In this document: piece after piece, positions 23,027 to 30,389 of the stretch
Position numbering within the stretch: the stretch's first letter is position 1
How the letters are laid out: each line of letters begins with the position of its first letter
NCBI RefSeq assembly: GCF_033170155.1
Contig: NZ_CP137079.1
Coordinates: forward strand, 2,418,001-2,482,000
Direction of reading: 5' to 3'
Source of the DNA: Raineyella sp. W15-4
GTDB lineage: Bacteria; Actinomycetota; Actinomycetes; Propionibacteriales; Propionibacteriaceae
Length of the DNA: 64,000 nucleotides
Program-made: the position numbers and the translations under genes
The notes under the pieces: model-generated
Databases searched by the model: none
Seen by the model: only the letters and a program-made list of their open reading frames with translations
Told to the model about the DNA's origin: nothing

Positions 23027-24175
23027 CTACTGATTCTTCGGCTTCTTGGCGTGGGAGATGATGCCCTCCGCCACCTCGCGCATCGGCTTGCGCAGGTCCA
23101 TCGCGGTCTTCTGGATCCACCGGAAGGCCTCCTGCTCGGTCATCCCCATGCCGGTCTGCAGCAGGCCCTTGGCCTGGTCGACGGCCTTGCGGGAGGCCAG
23201 CCGCTCCGCCAGGTCCTCGACCTCGGCCTCGACGGCACGGATTTCCTGGAACCGGGCCAACGCGATCTCGATCGCCGGCACCACGTCGGAGGCCTCGAAC
23301 GGCTTCACGACGTACGCCATCGCGCCCGCCTCGCGGGCCCGCTCCACCAGCTCGCGCTGGCTGAACGCGGTGAGCATCACCACCGGTGCGATCCGCTCGC
23401 CGGCGATGATCGTGGCGGCGGAGATGCCGTCCATCCGCGGCATCTGGACGTCCATCACGACCAGGTCGGGCCGCAGCTCCCGGGCCTGCTCGACGGCCGC
23501 CTGGCCGTCGCCGACCTCGGCCACCACGTCGTAGCCCTCGTCCCGGAGCAGTTCCACCAGGTCGAGACGGATCAGTGCCTCGTCCTCGGCCACCACGACC
23601 CGGGTCCGGGGGGCACCCTCGGACGACGCGCCGGCGCCGGCGGACCCCGCGGCGATCAGGTCCTCGACCGACAACGCCGTCGGCTCGTCCGGCGCCGGCT
23701 CGGCCGCAGGAGCCTCCTCCGCCGCCGGCTCGGCCGCAGCGGTCTCGGCCACCGTGGGGGCAGGCTGCTCCACCGGGGCGGCGGGGACGCTCTCGGCGAC
23801 GATGTCGGCCGGTGCTGATCCGGCTTCCCCGGCGTTCGTCGTGTCGGTCTCGGTCGCCGACTCGGTCGCCGCGGTGGCGGCCTTCCGGGAGGCCGCCTTC
23901 CGGGTGCTCTTCTTGGCCGTGCCGGCCGCCGGAGCGATATCGGCCGCTTCCGGGGCCGGTTCCTCGGCCGTGGCGGCGGGCTCCGTGGTCGCCGCCTTTC
24001 GGGTCGTCGTCTTCTTCGCCGCCGTCTTCGTGGCGGTGGCCTTCTTCGCGGTGGTCTTCCTGGCCGCGGCCTTCTTGGCCGGTGCCTTCTTCGCGGTCTG
24101 CTCCGGGGCCGTCTCCTCGGCAGCCGCGGCGACGCCCTCCTCGTCGTCGAGAGGCGTGTTGTCGCTTGTCGTCAT
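23027..24175 (-). CDS. pdtaR: PdtaR-like ANTAR response regulator with histone-H1-like tail
   Basis: 382 residues, against about 200 for mycobacterial PdtaR. The C-terminal part is typical: a receiver domain (residues about 191-310; acidic E197/D198, phospho-acceptor D242 in VVMDVQMP, K291) and an RNA-binding ANTAR domain (about 316-372). ANTAR proteins bind paired hexaloop hairpins in nascent RNA to prevent termination. The first 190 residues are extra: a basic Lys/Ala-rich stretch (AKKAPAKKAAARK, ATKTAAKK, residues 27-62 and 87-100) followed by an acidic Ala/Pro/Glu-rich linker. AGGTGATT upstream supports the ATG. No sensor kinase is adjacent. Confidence 0.9.
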   Translation of the reverse strand: MTTSDNTPLDDEEGVAAAAEETAPEQTAKKAPAKKAAARKTTAKKATATKTAAKKTTTRKAATTEPAATAEEPAPEAADIAPAAGTAKKSTRKAASRKAATAATESATETDTTNAGEAGSAPADIVAESVPAAPVEQPAPTVAETAAAEPAAEEAPAAEPAPDEPTALSVEDLIAAGSAGAGASSEGAPRTRVVVAEDEALIRLDLVELLRDEGYDVVAEVGDGQAAVEQARELRPDLVVMDVQMPRMDGISAATIIAGERIAPVVMLTAFSQRELVERAREAGAMAYVVKPFEASDVVPAIEIALARFQEIRAVEAEVEDLAERLASRKAVDQAKGLLQTGMGMTEQEAFRWIQKTAMDLRKPMREVAEGIISHAKKPKNQ

Positions 24176-24234
24176 CGTGAATCACCTGTCATGAGGCCCC
24201 GGCGGGGATGCCGGGGCGGTGGAGTGGATCCGGT

Positions 24235-24240
24235 ATAGTG
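24235..24240 (+). promoter_or_regulatory. -10 box of tRNA-Leu
   Basis: TATAGT, 11 nt before the mature 5' end of the tRNA. No good -35 is seen at 16-18 nt spacing. Confidence 0.5.
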
Positions 24241-24251
24241 ATCCTTCGTGC

Positions 24252-24336
24252 GCCGGGGTGGCGGAATGGTAGACGCGGACGGCTCAAACCCGTCTGTCCC
24301 TCACAGGACGTAGGGGTTCGACTCCCCTTCCCGGCA
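24252..24336 (+). tRNA. tRNA-Leu (anticodon CAA)
   Basis: 85 nt with a long variable arm, as expected for Leu. The acceptor stem GCCGGGG pairs with TCCCGGC (one G-U). The anticodon stem GACGG/CCGTC carries the loop CTCAAAC, giving anticodon CAA. The T arm is AGGGGTTCGACTCCCCT and the discriminator base is A. CCA is not encoded. It is followed at once by a strong terminator. Confidence 0.95.
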
Positions 24337-24341
24337 CAACC

Positions 24342-24382
24342 GGACGCGGGGCCCAGGGCCCCGCGTCCTTCTTCATCTTCCT
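24342..24382 (+). terminator. Rho-independent terminator of tRNA-Leu
   Basis: An 11-bp stem (24342-24352 with 24358-24368) and a 5-nt loop, followed by a T-rich tail (TTCTTCATCTTCCT). It may also stop antiparallel transcription from pyk. Confidence 0.8.
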
Positions 24383-24397
24383 ACATGCCGTATCTTC

Positions 24398-25810
24398 CTA
24401 CACGCTGCCGATCTTGTGGACCCGCAGCGAGTTCGTCCGCCCCGGACGCCCAGCCGGCGTACCGGCGACGATGACCACCCGCTCGCCGTCCTGCACGACA
24501 CCCTGCTCCTTCAGGGTCCGGTCGACCAACCGGACCATGTCGTCGGTGGTCTCGACGGTCGGGGTGAGCACCGTCCGGATGCCCCACGACAGCGTCAGTT
24601 CGCGCTGTGTCTTGAGCAACGGGGAGAACGCGATGATCGGGATCCGCGGCCGCAGCCGCGCCATCCGGCGGGCGGTGTCCCCCGACTGGGTGAAGGCGAC
24701 CAGGTAGGCGGCGCCGACCCGCTCGGCGACGTCCACGGCGGCCTTGGAGATCACCCCACCGGTGGTGTGCGGGTCCCAGTCGATGGAGGAGATCTGTTCC
24801 ATCCCGTGGACCTCGGTGGAGTCGACGATCTTCGCCATCGTGCCCACGGTCTCGACCGGATACTTGCCGACCGACGTCTCACCGGACAGCATCACGGCGT
24901 CCGCGCCGTCGAGGATGGCGTTGGCGACGTCGGAGGCCTCGGCGCGGGTCGGGCGCGGATTGCCGATCATCGACTCCAGCATCTGGGTGGCGACGATCAC
25001 CGGCTTCGCCCACCGGCGGGCCTTGGTGATGATCTGCTTCTGCACCAGCGGGACCTCCTCCAGCGGGAGTTCCACGCCGAGGTCGCCGCGAGCGACCATG
25101 AACGCGTCGAAGGCGTCGATGATGTCGTCGAGGTTCTCGATCGCCTGCGGCTTCTCCAGCTTGGCGATCACCGGGACGGTACGCCCCTCCTCGGACATCA
25201 CCTGGCGGACCAGGTCGACGTCGGCCGCGTTGCGGACGAAGGACAACGCGATCATGTCGAAGCCGTTGCGCAACGCCCACCGCAGGTCGGAGGCGTCCTT
25301 CTCGCTCATCGCCGGCACGGACACGGCCGCGCCGGGCAGGTTGAAGCCCTTGTGGTCGGAGACCGGGCCACCGACGATGACGGTGCAGATCACGTCGGTG
25401 TCGGTGACCTCCTTGGCCACCATCAGGATCTTGCCGTCGTCGACCAGGATCTGGTCGCCCGCGTGGACGTCATGGGGCAGACCCTTGTGGGTGCAGCTGA
25501 CGATGTGCTCGTCACCGGGGACGTCCCGGGTGGTCACGATGAACTCCTGGCCGGCCGTCAGGATGACGGTGCCGTGGGCGAAGGTCCCCAACCGGATCTT
25601 GGGGCCCTGCAGGTCGGCGAGCAGGCCGATCGGCCGCTCCGCCCTGGCCTCCGCCGCGCGGAGGTTCTTGAGCCGCTCCTCGTGCTCCGGATAGGAGCCG
25701 TGGCTCATATTGAAACGGGCGACGTCCATGCCCGCAGTGATCATCTCGAAGAGCCGGTCGGCGTCGGACGACGCCGGGCCCAAGGTACACACGATCTTTG
25801 CTCTACGCAC
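24398..25810 (-). CDS. pyk: Pyruvate kinase
   Basis: 470 residues, full length. Converts phosphoenolpyruvate and ADP to pyruvate and ATP in glycolysis. Family signatures run in order: KIVCTLGPAS at the N terminus, ARFNMSHG, the B-domain, VIAKLEKPQAIEN, MVARGDLGVELPLEEV, and the TQMLESM and LSGETSVGKYP segments, with a normal C-terminal domain. The GTG start at 25810 lacks a Shine-Dalgarno sequence but has TAAGGT 6 nt upstream, which predicts a leaderless mRNA. It ends convergent with the tRNA-Leu terminator. Confidence 0.97.
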   Translation of the reverse strand: MRRAKIVCTLGPASSDADRLFEMITAGMDVARFNMSHGSYPEHEERLKNLRAAEARAERPIGLLADLQGPKIRLGTFAHGTVILTAGQEFIVTTRDVPGDEHIVSCTHKGLPHDVHAGDQILVDDGKILMVAKEVTDTDVICTVIVGGPVSDHKGFNLPGAAVSVPAMSEKDASDLRWALRNGFDMIALSFVRNAADVDLVRQVMSEEGRTVPVIAKLEKPQAIENLDDIIDAFDAFMVARGDLGVELPLEEVPLVQKQIITKARRWAKPVIVATQMLESMIGNPRPTRAEASDVANAILDGADAVMLSGETSVGKYPVETVGTMAKIVDSTEVHGMEQISSIDWDPHTTGGVISKAAVDVAERVGAAYLVAFTQSGDTARRMARLRPRIPIIAFSPLLKTQRELTLSWGIRTVLTPTVETTDDMVRLVDRTLKEQGVVQDGERVVIVAGTPAGRPGRTNSLRVHKIGSV

Positions 25811-25816
25811 GGTCTG

Positions 25817-25822
25817 ACCTTA
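25817..25822 (-). promoter_or_regulatory. pyk -10 box (leaderless promoter)
   Basis: TAAGGT on the minus strand ends 6 nt before the pyk GTG. Confidence 0.5.
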
Positions 25823-25900
25823 TCGGAGGACCCTGGGCCCAGGGATACCGGGGCATCATTTGTCTTACGCTGCACCCAAATACGCCGGCCCAGTCGATGG

Positions 25901-26824
25901 TCAGTCGCGCGCCACGACGTCCAGCGCCCGGGCCAGATCGGCCGGATAGGGCGAGTCGAACTCGACGTACTCCCCCGTGGTCGGGTGGGTGAACCCCAGC
26001 CGCACCGCATGCAACCACTGTCGATCGAGTCCGGTCCGGGCAGCCAGCACCGGATCGCTGCCGTAGAGCGGGTCACCGACGCACGGATGGTGGATCGCGG
26101 CCATGTGGACGCGGATCTGGTGCGTCCGCCCGGTCTCCAGGTGGACGGTGAGCAGCGTCGCCCCGGGGAACGCCTCCAGCGTCTCGTAGTGGGTGATGCT
26201 GGGCCGGCCACCGGCGACCACGGCCATCTTCCACTCGTGGCCGGGGTGGCGGCCGATCGGAGCCTCGATCGTCCCGGAGAACGGGTCCGGATGCCCCTGC
26301 ACCAGCGCGTGGTAGGTCTTGTCGACCGTACGGTCCCGGAAGGCCTGCTTGAGCACGGTGTAGGCGACCTCGCTCTTGGCCACCACCATCAGGCCGGTGG
26401 TGCCCACGTCCAGGCGCTGCACGATGCCCTGCCGTTCGGGGGATCCGGAGGTGGAGATCCGGAACCCGGCCGCGGCCAGATGCTCCACCACGGACGGACC
26501 GTCCCAGCCGAGGGACGGGTGGGCGGCGACGCCGGCCGGCTTGTCCACGACGACGATGTCCCGGTCGTCGTGGACGATCCGCATGTCCTCGACCACCCGC
26601 GGGACGACCCGGACGCCGGGATCCTCGTCCGGCAGGTCGACCTCCAGCATGGCCCCACCCCGGACCCGGTCGGACTTCGCGACTGGGTCGCCGTCGAGGC
26701 GGACCGCCCCCTCCGCGATCAGGTCACTGACGTAGCTGCGCGACAGGCCGAGCATCCGCGCGGTGGCGGCGTCGACCCGGTCCCCCTCCAGACCGTCCGG
26801 GACCAGCAGCACCCGCGACCTCAT
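25901..26824 (-). CDS. rluD: RluD-family 23S rRNA pseudouridine synthase
   Basis: 307 residues. An N-terminal S4 RNA-binding domain ([23 protein letters not shown]) precedes the RluA-type catalytic domain. The catalytic Asp lies in [16 protein letters not shown]; most relatives have HRLD here, so the His is Gln in this protein. The QIRVHMA motif follows. Members modify uridines in the helix 69 region of 23S rRNA. The ATG at 26824 overlaps the lspA stop (ATGA), and the lspA-rluD pair is widely conserved. The exact target uridines are not deducible. Confidence 0.92.
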   Translation of the reverse strand: MRSRVLLVPDGLEGDRVDAATARMLGLSRSYVSDLIAEGAVRLDGDPVAKSDRVRGGAMLEVDLPDEDPGVRVVPRVVEDMRIVHDDRDIVVVDKPAGVAAHPSLGWDGPSVVEHLAAAGFRISTSGSPERQGIVQRLDVGTTGLMVVAKSEVAYTVLKQAFRDRTVDKTYHALVQGHPDPFSGTIEAPIGRHPGHEWKMAVVAGGRPSITHYETLEAFPGATLLTVHLETGRTHQIRVHMAAIHHPCVGDPLYGSDPVLAARTGLDRQWLHAVRLGFTHPTTGEYVEFDSPYPADLARALDVVARD

Positions 26825-27366
26825 GCCGAGACCCGCGCGTCGTCCCGCTCGTACGGACGGCCGGTCGGTCCGCGATGACCGAAGAAGCTGAGGGCGATGA
26901 CGACGACTGCCGCGGCGACGATCATCATGTCGGCCACGTTGAAGATCGGCCAGTACGGCAGCATCAGGAAGTCGACCACATGGCCGCGGAAGGCGGCCGG
27001 CGGGCGCACCAGCCGATCGGTGAGGTTGCCGGCCACCCCAGCGGCCAGCAGCCCGAAGGCGACCGCCCAGCCCCAGTGCCGGACCCGCGGCAACGCGATC
27101 ACCAGCAGCCCGATCAGCACCAGGCTGGCCAGCAGCGCGAAGATCCAGGTGGCGCCCTCGCCGAGGCTGAACGCGGCGCCCGAGTTGCGGATCAGGTAGA
27201 GCTGCAGCAGCCGACCCAGCAACGGCACCGGCCGGCCGGGGACGAGAGCGGTGACCGCGGCCTGTTTGGCCGCCTGGTCGAGGGCGACGCCCACCACGGC
27301 GACTCCGAGCAGGATCGCCCGGGCGCGCCACGGCGAGACGACCCCGGTGGATTCCGGGTCCGGCAC
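26821..27366 (-). CDS. lspA: Lipoprotein signal peptidase (signal peptidase II)
   Basis: 181 residues from the GTG at 27366, with four membrane segments. LspA cleaves prolipoproteins before the lipid-modified Cys. The two catalytic aspartates are in GNLTDRL and FNVADMMI, with [12 protein letters not shown] between membrane segments 1 and 2. The GTG overlaps the stop of the upstream DksA-like gene (TAGTG), which argues for this start; an in-frame ATG at 27402 would lie inside that gene. Operon order is traR-lspA-rluD. Likely substrates in this window include the Rieske lipoprotein. Confidence 0.95.
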   Translation of the reverse strand: MPDPESTGVVSPWRARAILLGVAVVGVALDQAAKQAAVTALVPGRPVPLLGRLLQLYLIRNSGAAFSLGEGATWIFALLASLVLIGLLVIALPRVRHWGWAVAFGLLAAGVAGNLTDRLVRPPAAFRGHVVDFLMLPYWPIFNVADMMIVAAAVVVIALSFFGHRGPTGRPYERDDARVSA

Positions 27367-27818
27367 TATCGCCGCTCCTCCCGTTCCTTGCACGGCTTGC
27401 ACAGGGTTGCCCGCGGGATGATCTGCAGCCGGCCCTTGCCGATCGGCTGTCCGCAGTTCTCGCAGCGACCGTACGTGCCGCGCTTGATCGCCGCCAGCGC
27501 ACGCTCGGACTGGTCGAGCAGCTCCTCGGAGTTGCGCACCAGCGACATCTCGTGGTCGCGCTCGAAGTTGGCCGAGCCGACGTCGGCGGGATCACGGCCG
27601 GTCACGTCGGAACCGTCACGGATGCCGACCAGCTCCGCCTGGGTCTGTTCGATGATCAGTCGCTGGCGCTTGATGTCGGACACCAGCTCGTCGACCACCT
27701 CCTGGAGCTCCTCGAGGGTCCAGGGCTCCTCGTCCGGCTCCACGGGGAAGGCCGCGGGATCGAGGGCATCGCGCCAGGCCATGTCATCAGCCGGCAACGC
27801 TGCGTCAGTGGTGGGCAT
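27366..27818 (-). CDS. TraR/DksA-family zinc-finger protein
   Basis: 150 residues. A coiled-coil-prone helical region ([20 protein letters not shown]) precedes a C-terminal four-cysteine zinc finger ([12 protein letters not shown] and LCKPCK). DksA homologues enter the RNA polymerase secondary channel. Actinobacterial members next to lspA are common but poorly characterised. I chose the ATG at 27818 because the stretch before it, to 27878, runs into the terminator of divIVA. It is the first gene of the traR-lspA-rluD operon. Confidence 0.85.
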   Translation of the reverse strand: MPTTDAALPADDMAWRDALDPAAFPVEPDEEPWTLEELQEVVDELVSDIKRQRLIIEQTQAELVGIRDGSDVTGRDPADVGSANFERDHEMSLVRNSEELLDQSERALAAIKRGTYGRCENCGQPIGKGRLQIIPRATLCKPCKEREERR

Positions 27819-27863
27819 AGTAAGGTCTCGTCTCTTTCCGTACGAACTCGTGGGCCGAGAGTA

Positions 27864-27903
27864 CACGAAGGGCCCCACAAGCTGCGGGGCCCTTCATCGT
27901 GTG
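27864..27903 (-). terminator. Hairpin terminator after divIVA
   Basis: GAAGGGCCCC pairs with GGGGCCCTTC (27867-27876 with 27886-27895), extended by imperfect CACGA/TCGTG ends, about 100 bp beyond the divIVA stop. The 70 bp between the hairpin and the divIVA stop hold nothing recognisable. Confidence 0.65.
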
Positions 27904-27994
27904 TCACCGGCTTCGTCTGTCGTCGGTGTCGTGGGCCACCGGACGCCGTCGGCCGGGAGGCCGATCGTACGTCCGGGTGGCCGTCGGCCGGGGG

Positions 27995-28939
27995 CTACTT
28001 GCCACCCATCAGGGCGTCCAGGCGCGGGGTCGACGAGCTGGGCTGGCCGACCGGCTGGCGCTGGTCGTGGTTCTGGGCCAGGATCGGCCGGTTGTCCGAC
28101 TCGAAGGCCGTGCCCTCCAGGGCGGCCAGCTGCTTGTGCAGGTGGTCGGTGAAGGTGGCGCGGAACTGACTCTCGTGGGCCCGCAGCTCGCTGACGTTGC
28201 GCTGCAGCTGGTCCCGTTCGTCCTCCAGACCGCTGAACAGCTCGGCGCGGCGCATGTTCACCTCGTTGTCGAGGTTGTTCGCCCGGGACTGGGCTTCGGC
28301 GAACAGTCGCTCGGCGGTGATCCGGGCCTCGGACTCGGTCCGGTCGGCGCGCGTCTGGGCGTCGGTGCTGATCTCGTGCGCCTGGCGATTGGCCATGTCG
28401 ACCGTCTCGTTCGCCTGGCGGTTCGCCGAGGCGATGGTGTCGTTGGCCTGCCGGTTGGCGGTGTCGATGGTGTCGGCCGCCTGGCGGTTGGCACTCTCGA
28501 TCGTGCTGTGCGCCTCGGCCTCGGCCTCGGTGACCAGCCGCTCGGCCTGCTCGGTGGCCATCTGGACCAGCCGGACCACCGCCGGGCTGGCCTCGGCCGA
28601 GGTGGTGACGACGACCCGCTCGACGCCGCCCTGGACGACGGAAGCCGGCGCGACCGGGACCGGCGCGGGGATCGGTGTCGGGGCCAGCACCGGCTCGGGC
28701 GCCGGGATCTCGGCCACGGGCTGGAACTGGGAGGTGGCCTGCTGGGCCTCGGCGGCGTTCTCCGCCGCCTGCTGGAGCGCCTCGACCTGGCGCCGGAGCA
28801 TCTCGTTCTCCTCCACCAACTTCGCGAAGGACGCCTCCACCCGATCGACGAAGAGGTCGACGTCGGTCACCTCGTAGCCAGCACGCCGAGCCATGTGGAA
28901 CTTGGTGTTGCGCACTTCGTCAAGCGTCAGTGTGGTCAT
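27995..28939 (-). CDS. divIVA: DivIVA/Wag31-like polar growth and division protein
   Basis: 314 residues. The N-terminal DivIVA domain is clear (LTLDEVRNTKFHMARRAGYEVTDVDLFVDRV). A Pro/Ala-rich linker (residues about 72-105) follows, then a long coiled coil. The coil contains four tandem 11-residue units beginning ANRQA (residues 150-193, DNA 28361-28492). Undecad periods form right-handed or straight coiled coils. DivIVA marks curved membrane at poles and septa and recruits envelope synthesis. GAGGTGAACGT precedes the ATG at 28939. Upstream on the same strand are yggT, sepF and ftsZ. Confidence 0.93.
   Translation of the reverse strand: MTTLTLDEVRNTKFHMARRAGYEVTDVDLFVDRVEASFAKLVEENEMLRRQVEALQQAAENAAEAQQATSQFQPVAEIPAPEPVLAPTPIPAPVPVAPASVVQGGVERVVVTTSAEASPAVVRLVQMATEQAERLVTEAEAEAHSTIESANRQAADTIDTANRQANDTIASANRQANETVDMANRQAHEISTDAQTRADRTESEARITAERLFAEAQSRANNLDNEVNMRRAELFSGLEDERDQLQRNVSELRAHESQFRATFTDHLHKQLAALEGTAFESDNRPILAQNHDQRQPVGQPSSSTPRLDALMGGK
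28361..28492 (-). repeat. Four 33-bp tandem repeats inside divIVA
   Basis: Four in-frame copies of an 11-codon unit: ANRQAADTIDT, ANRQANDTIAS, ANRQANETVDM and ANRQAHEISTD. DNA conservation is highest over the ANRQA part. Confidence 0.85.
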
Positions 28940-29182
28940 ACGTTCACCTCGAAATCGTCCAGTGGACCGGATGTCCAACGGAAAGCATTGGCCCGCCTCG
29001 GCGAGGCTACTGCGGTCGGCCAAAAAGCCTACCCCAACGGTAGCGTCCGTCTGTACGTGGCTACCGTATTCAGCCCCGGCGCGGGCCGCAACCACACCCG
29101 CCGGAAACCCTCACGCAGCACCTGAAGGTTCGGCGCCCCGCGCCGCTCCCCGGCGGCCCGGCCGGCACCCGGAAAGGCACGG
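28940..29182. other. divIVA upstream region with inverted repeat
   Basis: 243 bp between yggT and divIVA. It contains an 8-bp inverted repeat ACGGTAGC ... GCTACCGT (29037-29044 and 29060-29067), arms 23 bp apart centre to centre. That is about two helical turns, as for a dimeric regulator. TAGGCT (minus strand, about 29024-29029) may be a -10 box. No terminator for yggT is evident. Confidence 0.35.
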
Positions 29183-29482
29183 TCAGCCGGCGATCAGGAA
29201 GGCCGCGTTCAGCCGCATCAGCAGCCACACCGCGAAGAACAGCACCATGAACGACACGTCGAAGGCCATGTTGCCCATCCGGACCGGGCGGATGAACCGG
29301 CCCAGCCACTTCAGCGGCGGGTCAGTGATGCTGTAGGTGGTCTCGGCGACCACCAGGACGAGTCCCTTCGGGCGCCACTGCGGCGCCAGCACCGGCACCC
29401 AGGACAGGATCATCCGGACGAACAGCAGCGCCATGAAGAGCCACAGGACGGCGTGGACGATGAGACCGATGGTGGTCAGCAT
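29183..29482 (-). CDS. YggT-family membrane protein
   Basis: 99 residues with two hydrophobic segments (LIVHAVLWLFMALLFVRMIL and a second near the C terminus) joined by a loop with ITDPPLKWLGRFIRP. This is the single-copy YggT layout of actinobacteria. Function is unknown; YggT is conserved beside sepF and divIVA, and a role in membrane organisation at division sites is often suggested. I prefer ATG 29482 to the in-frame TTG at 29512 that overlaps the sepF stop. Confidence 0.85.
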   Translation of the reverse strand: MLTTIGLIVHAVLWLFMALLFVRMILSWVPVLAPQWRPKGLVLVVAETTYSITDPPLKWLGRFIRPVRMGNMAFDVSFMVLFFAVWLLMRLNAAFLIAG

Positions 29483-29508
29483 GGGGTTCCGATCAACAGA
29501 GTGGATGG

Positions 29509-30138
29509 TCAACTCTGATTGTAGAAGCCCTCCGCAATACGCTGTTTGTCCTCGGTCGTCACCCGCACATTGTGCGGGGAGAGCAGGAAGACGCCGTTGT
29601 CGACCTTCTCGATGGAGCCGTTCAGCCCGAAGATCAGCCCGGATGCGAAGTCGACCACCCGGCGGGCGTGGTCGTGCTCCATGAACGACAGGTTGATGAT
29701 CACCGGGAAGCCGTCGCGGAAGTTCTCCCCGATGCTGCGGGCCTCGTTGAAAGTCTTCGGGGTGATGAAGATGATCCGGTTGATGTCGGCCGTCCGAGCC
29801 GGCTCGACCGGCGGTTCCCGGTAGGGCACCGGCTCCTCGGGACGCACCGGGGAGGACACCGCGGCAGGGGTACGCCCCTGCGGACCACGTGCCGGGACCA
29901 TCTCGGTGACCTCCGTGTGCTCGTGGGACGGCTCGTCGAACTCGTCCGTGTCGTGGCGGTACAGGTCGTCGTACGCCCCGCTGTCCTCGTACGTCCCGGA
30001 CTCGTCGCCGTAGTCGTCGCCGAGCACCCGCTCGTCACCGCGGCCGTGGGCGGGCTCGTCGTCGTAGTCGTCGTAGCGATCGGTCTCCCGGGGACCCAGG
30101 CCGATCCACTCGCTGGCGCGCTTGACCCACTGAGCCAT
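29509..30138 (-). CDS. sepF: Cell division protein SepF
   Basis: 209 residues. The N terminus (MAQWVKRASEWIGL) is an amphipathic membrane-binding helix. An acidic Asp/Tyr-rich linker follows, and the C-terminal SepF domain (FNEARSIGENFRDGFPVIINL to GLNGSIEKVDNGVFLLSP) forms the FtsZ-binding dimer. In actinobacteria lacking FtsA, SepF is the membrane anchor of FtsZ. GGAGGAAGGAG precedes the ATG at 30138. The insertion sequence now lies 237 bp upstream. The gene is intact only because the first 78 bp and its upstream region lie within the duplicated target. A truncated copy of its start is at 32104-32181. Confidence 0.95.
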   Translation of the reverse strand: MAQWVKRASEWIGLGPRETDRYDDYDDEPAHGRGDERVLGDDYGDESGTYEDSGAYDDLYRHDTDEFDEPSHEHTEVTEMVPARGPQGRTPAAVSSPVRPEEPVPYREPPVEPARTADINRIIFITPKTFNEARSIGENFRDGFPVIINLSFMEHDHARRVVDFASGLIFGLNGSIEKVDNGVFLLSPHNVRVTTEDKQRIAEGFYNQS

Positions 30139-30197
30139 CCGAGCTCCTTCCTCCGTGTCGTCCACCGCGGGATGCACCCGGGCATGCAGGGCGTCCG

Positions 30198-30210
30198 GTC
30201 ACTCAGTGAC
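30198..30210. promoter_or_regulatory. 13-bp palindrome upstream of sepF
   Basis: GTCACTCAGTGAC, 60 bp upstream of the sepF start, next to a minus-strand TATCGT that could be a -10. It is duplicated at 32241-32253. A possible sepF operator; weak evidence. Confidence 0.3.
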
Positions 30211-30270
30211 GATACCGTGCGGCCCCGATCACCCGGGGAAACCGGCCGGCGACACGCCCGCCGAGCGGCG

Positions 30271-30376
30271 TCAGTCCAGCCAGATCAGGCCGAGCTGGCG
30301 TCCCGCCGCCGCCCCGTCGCGGCGATGGCTGTGCAGGGAGGAGGTCGTCAGGGTGCACGGCCCGATGTACGCCACC
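30271..30376 (-). pseudogene. Truncated 3' copy of pgeF
   Basis: The last 35 codons of the laccase-domain gene, including the TGA at 30271, cut off by the IS at 30377. One substitution relative to the intact gene changes Val to Ile in the final LVWLD. It is non-functional and is a by-product of the target duplication. Confidence 0.9.
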
Positions 30377-30389
30377 CGAGTTCACACAT
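30375..30389 (+). repeat. Left terminal inverted repeat of the IS
   Basis: CCCGAGTTCACACAT, matching the right end (32090-32104, complement CCCGAGTTCACTCAT) at 14 of 15 positions. The outer CCC could be target DNA. Confidence 0.8.

Larger units (their letters stand above)
30061..30376. repeat. Left copy of the 316-bp direct repeat flanking the IS
   Basis: Identical to 32104-32419 (offset 2043) except for one base (T at 30285, C at 32328). It spans the first 26 codons of sepF, the 132-bp sepF-pgeF spacer and the last 35 codons of pgeF. It is interpreted as the target duplication made when the IS inserted. Up to 3 bp at the inner ends (CCC/GGG) may belong to the IS, so the length is 313-316 bp. 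Confidence 0.93.

Noticed and set aside
20257-23061. A 934-codon plus-strand open frame opposite polA
   Set aside because: Antisense shadow of polA; uniform low-complexity composition.
24176-24240. GC-rich stretch before tRNA-Leu considered as a terminator of an upstream gene
   Set aside because: No gene on the plus strand ends here; CCCCGGCGGGGATGCCGGGGC can fold, but it more likely forms part of the divergent promoter region.
27819-27878. Upstream extension of the DksA-like protein
   Set aside because: The extra residues run into the divIVA terminator hairpin and lack family similarity.
28361-28492. Regular repeats in divIVA considered as a CRISPR-like array
   Set aside because: Repeats are in frame, protein-coding, without unrelated spacers; no cas genes are nearby.
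30203-30385. Short minus-strand open frame across the left IS junction
   Set aside because: Chimera of IS end and out-of-frame pgeF sequence; no coding signature.
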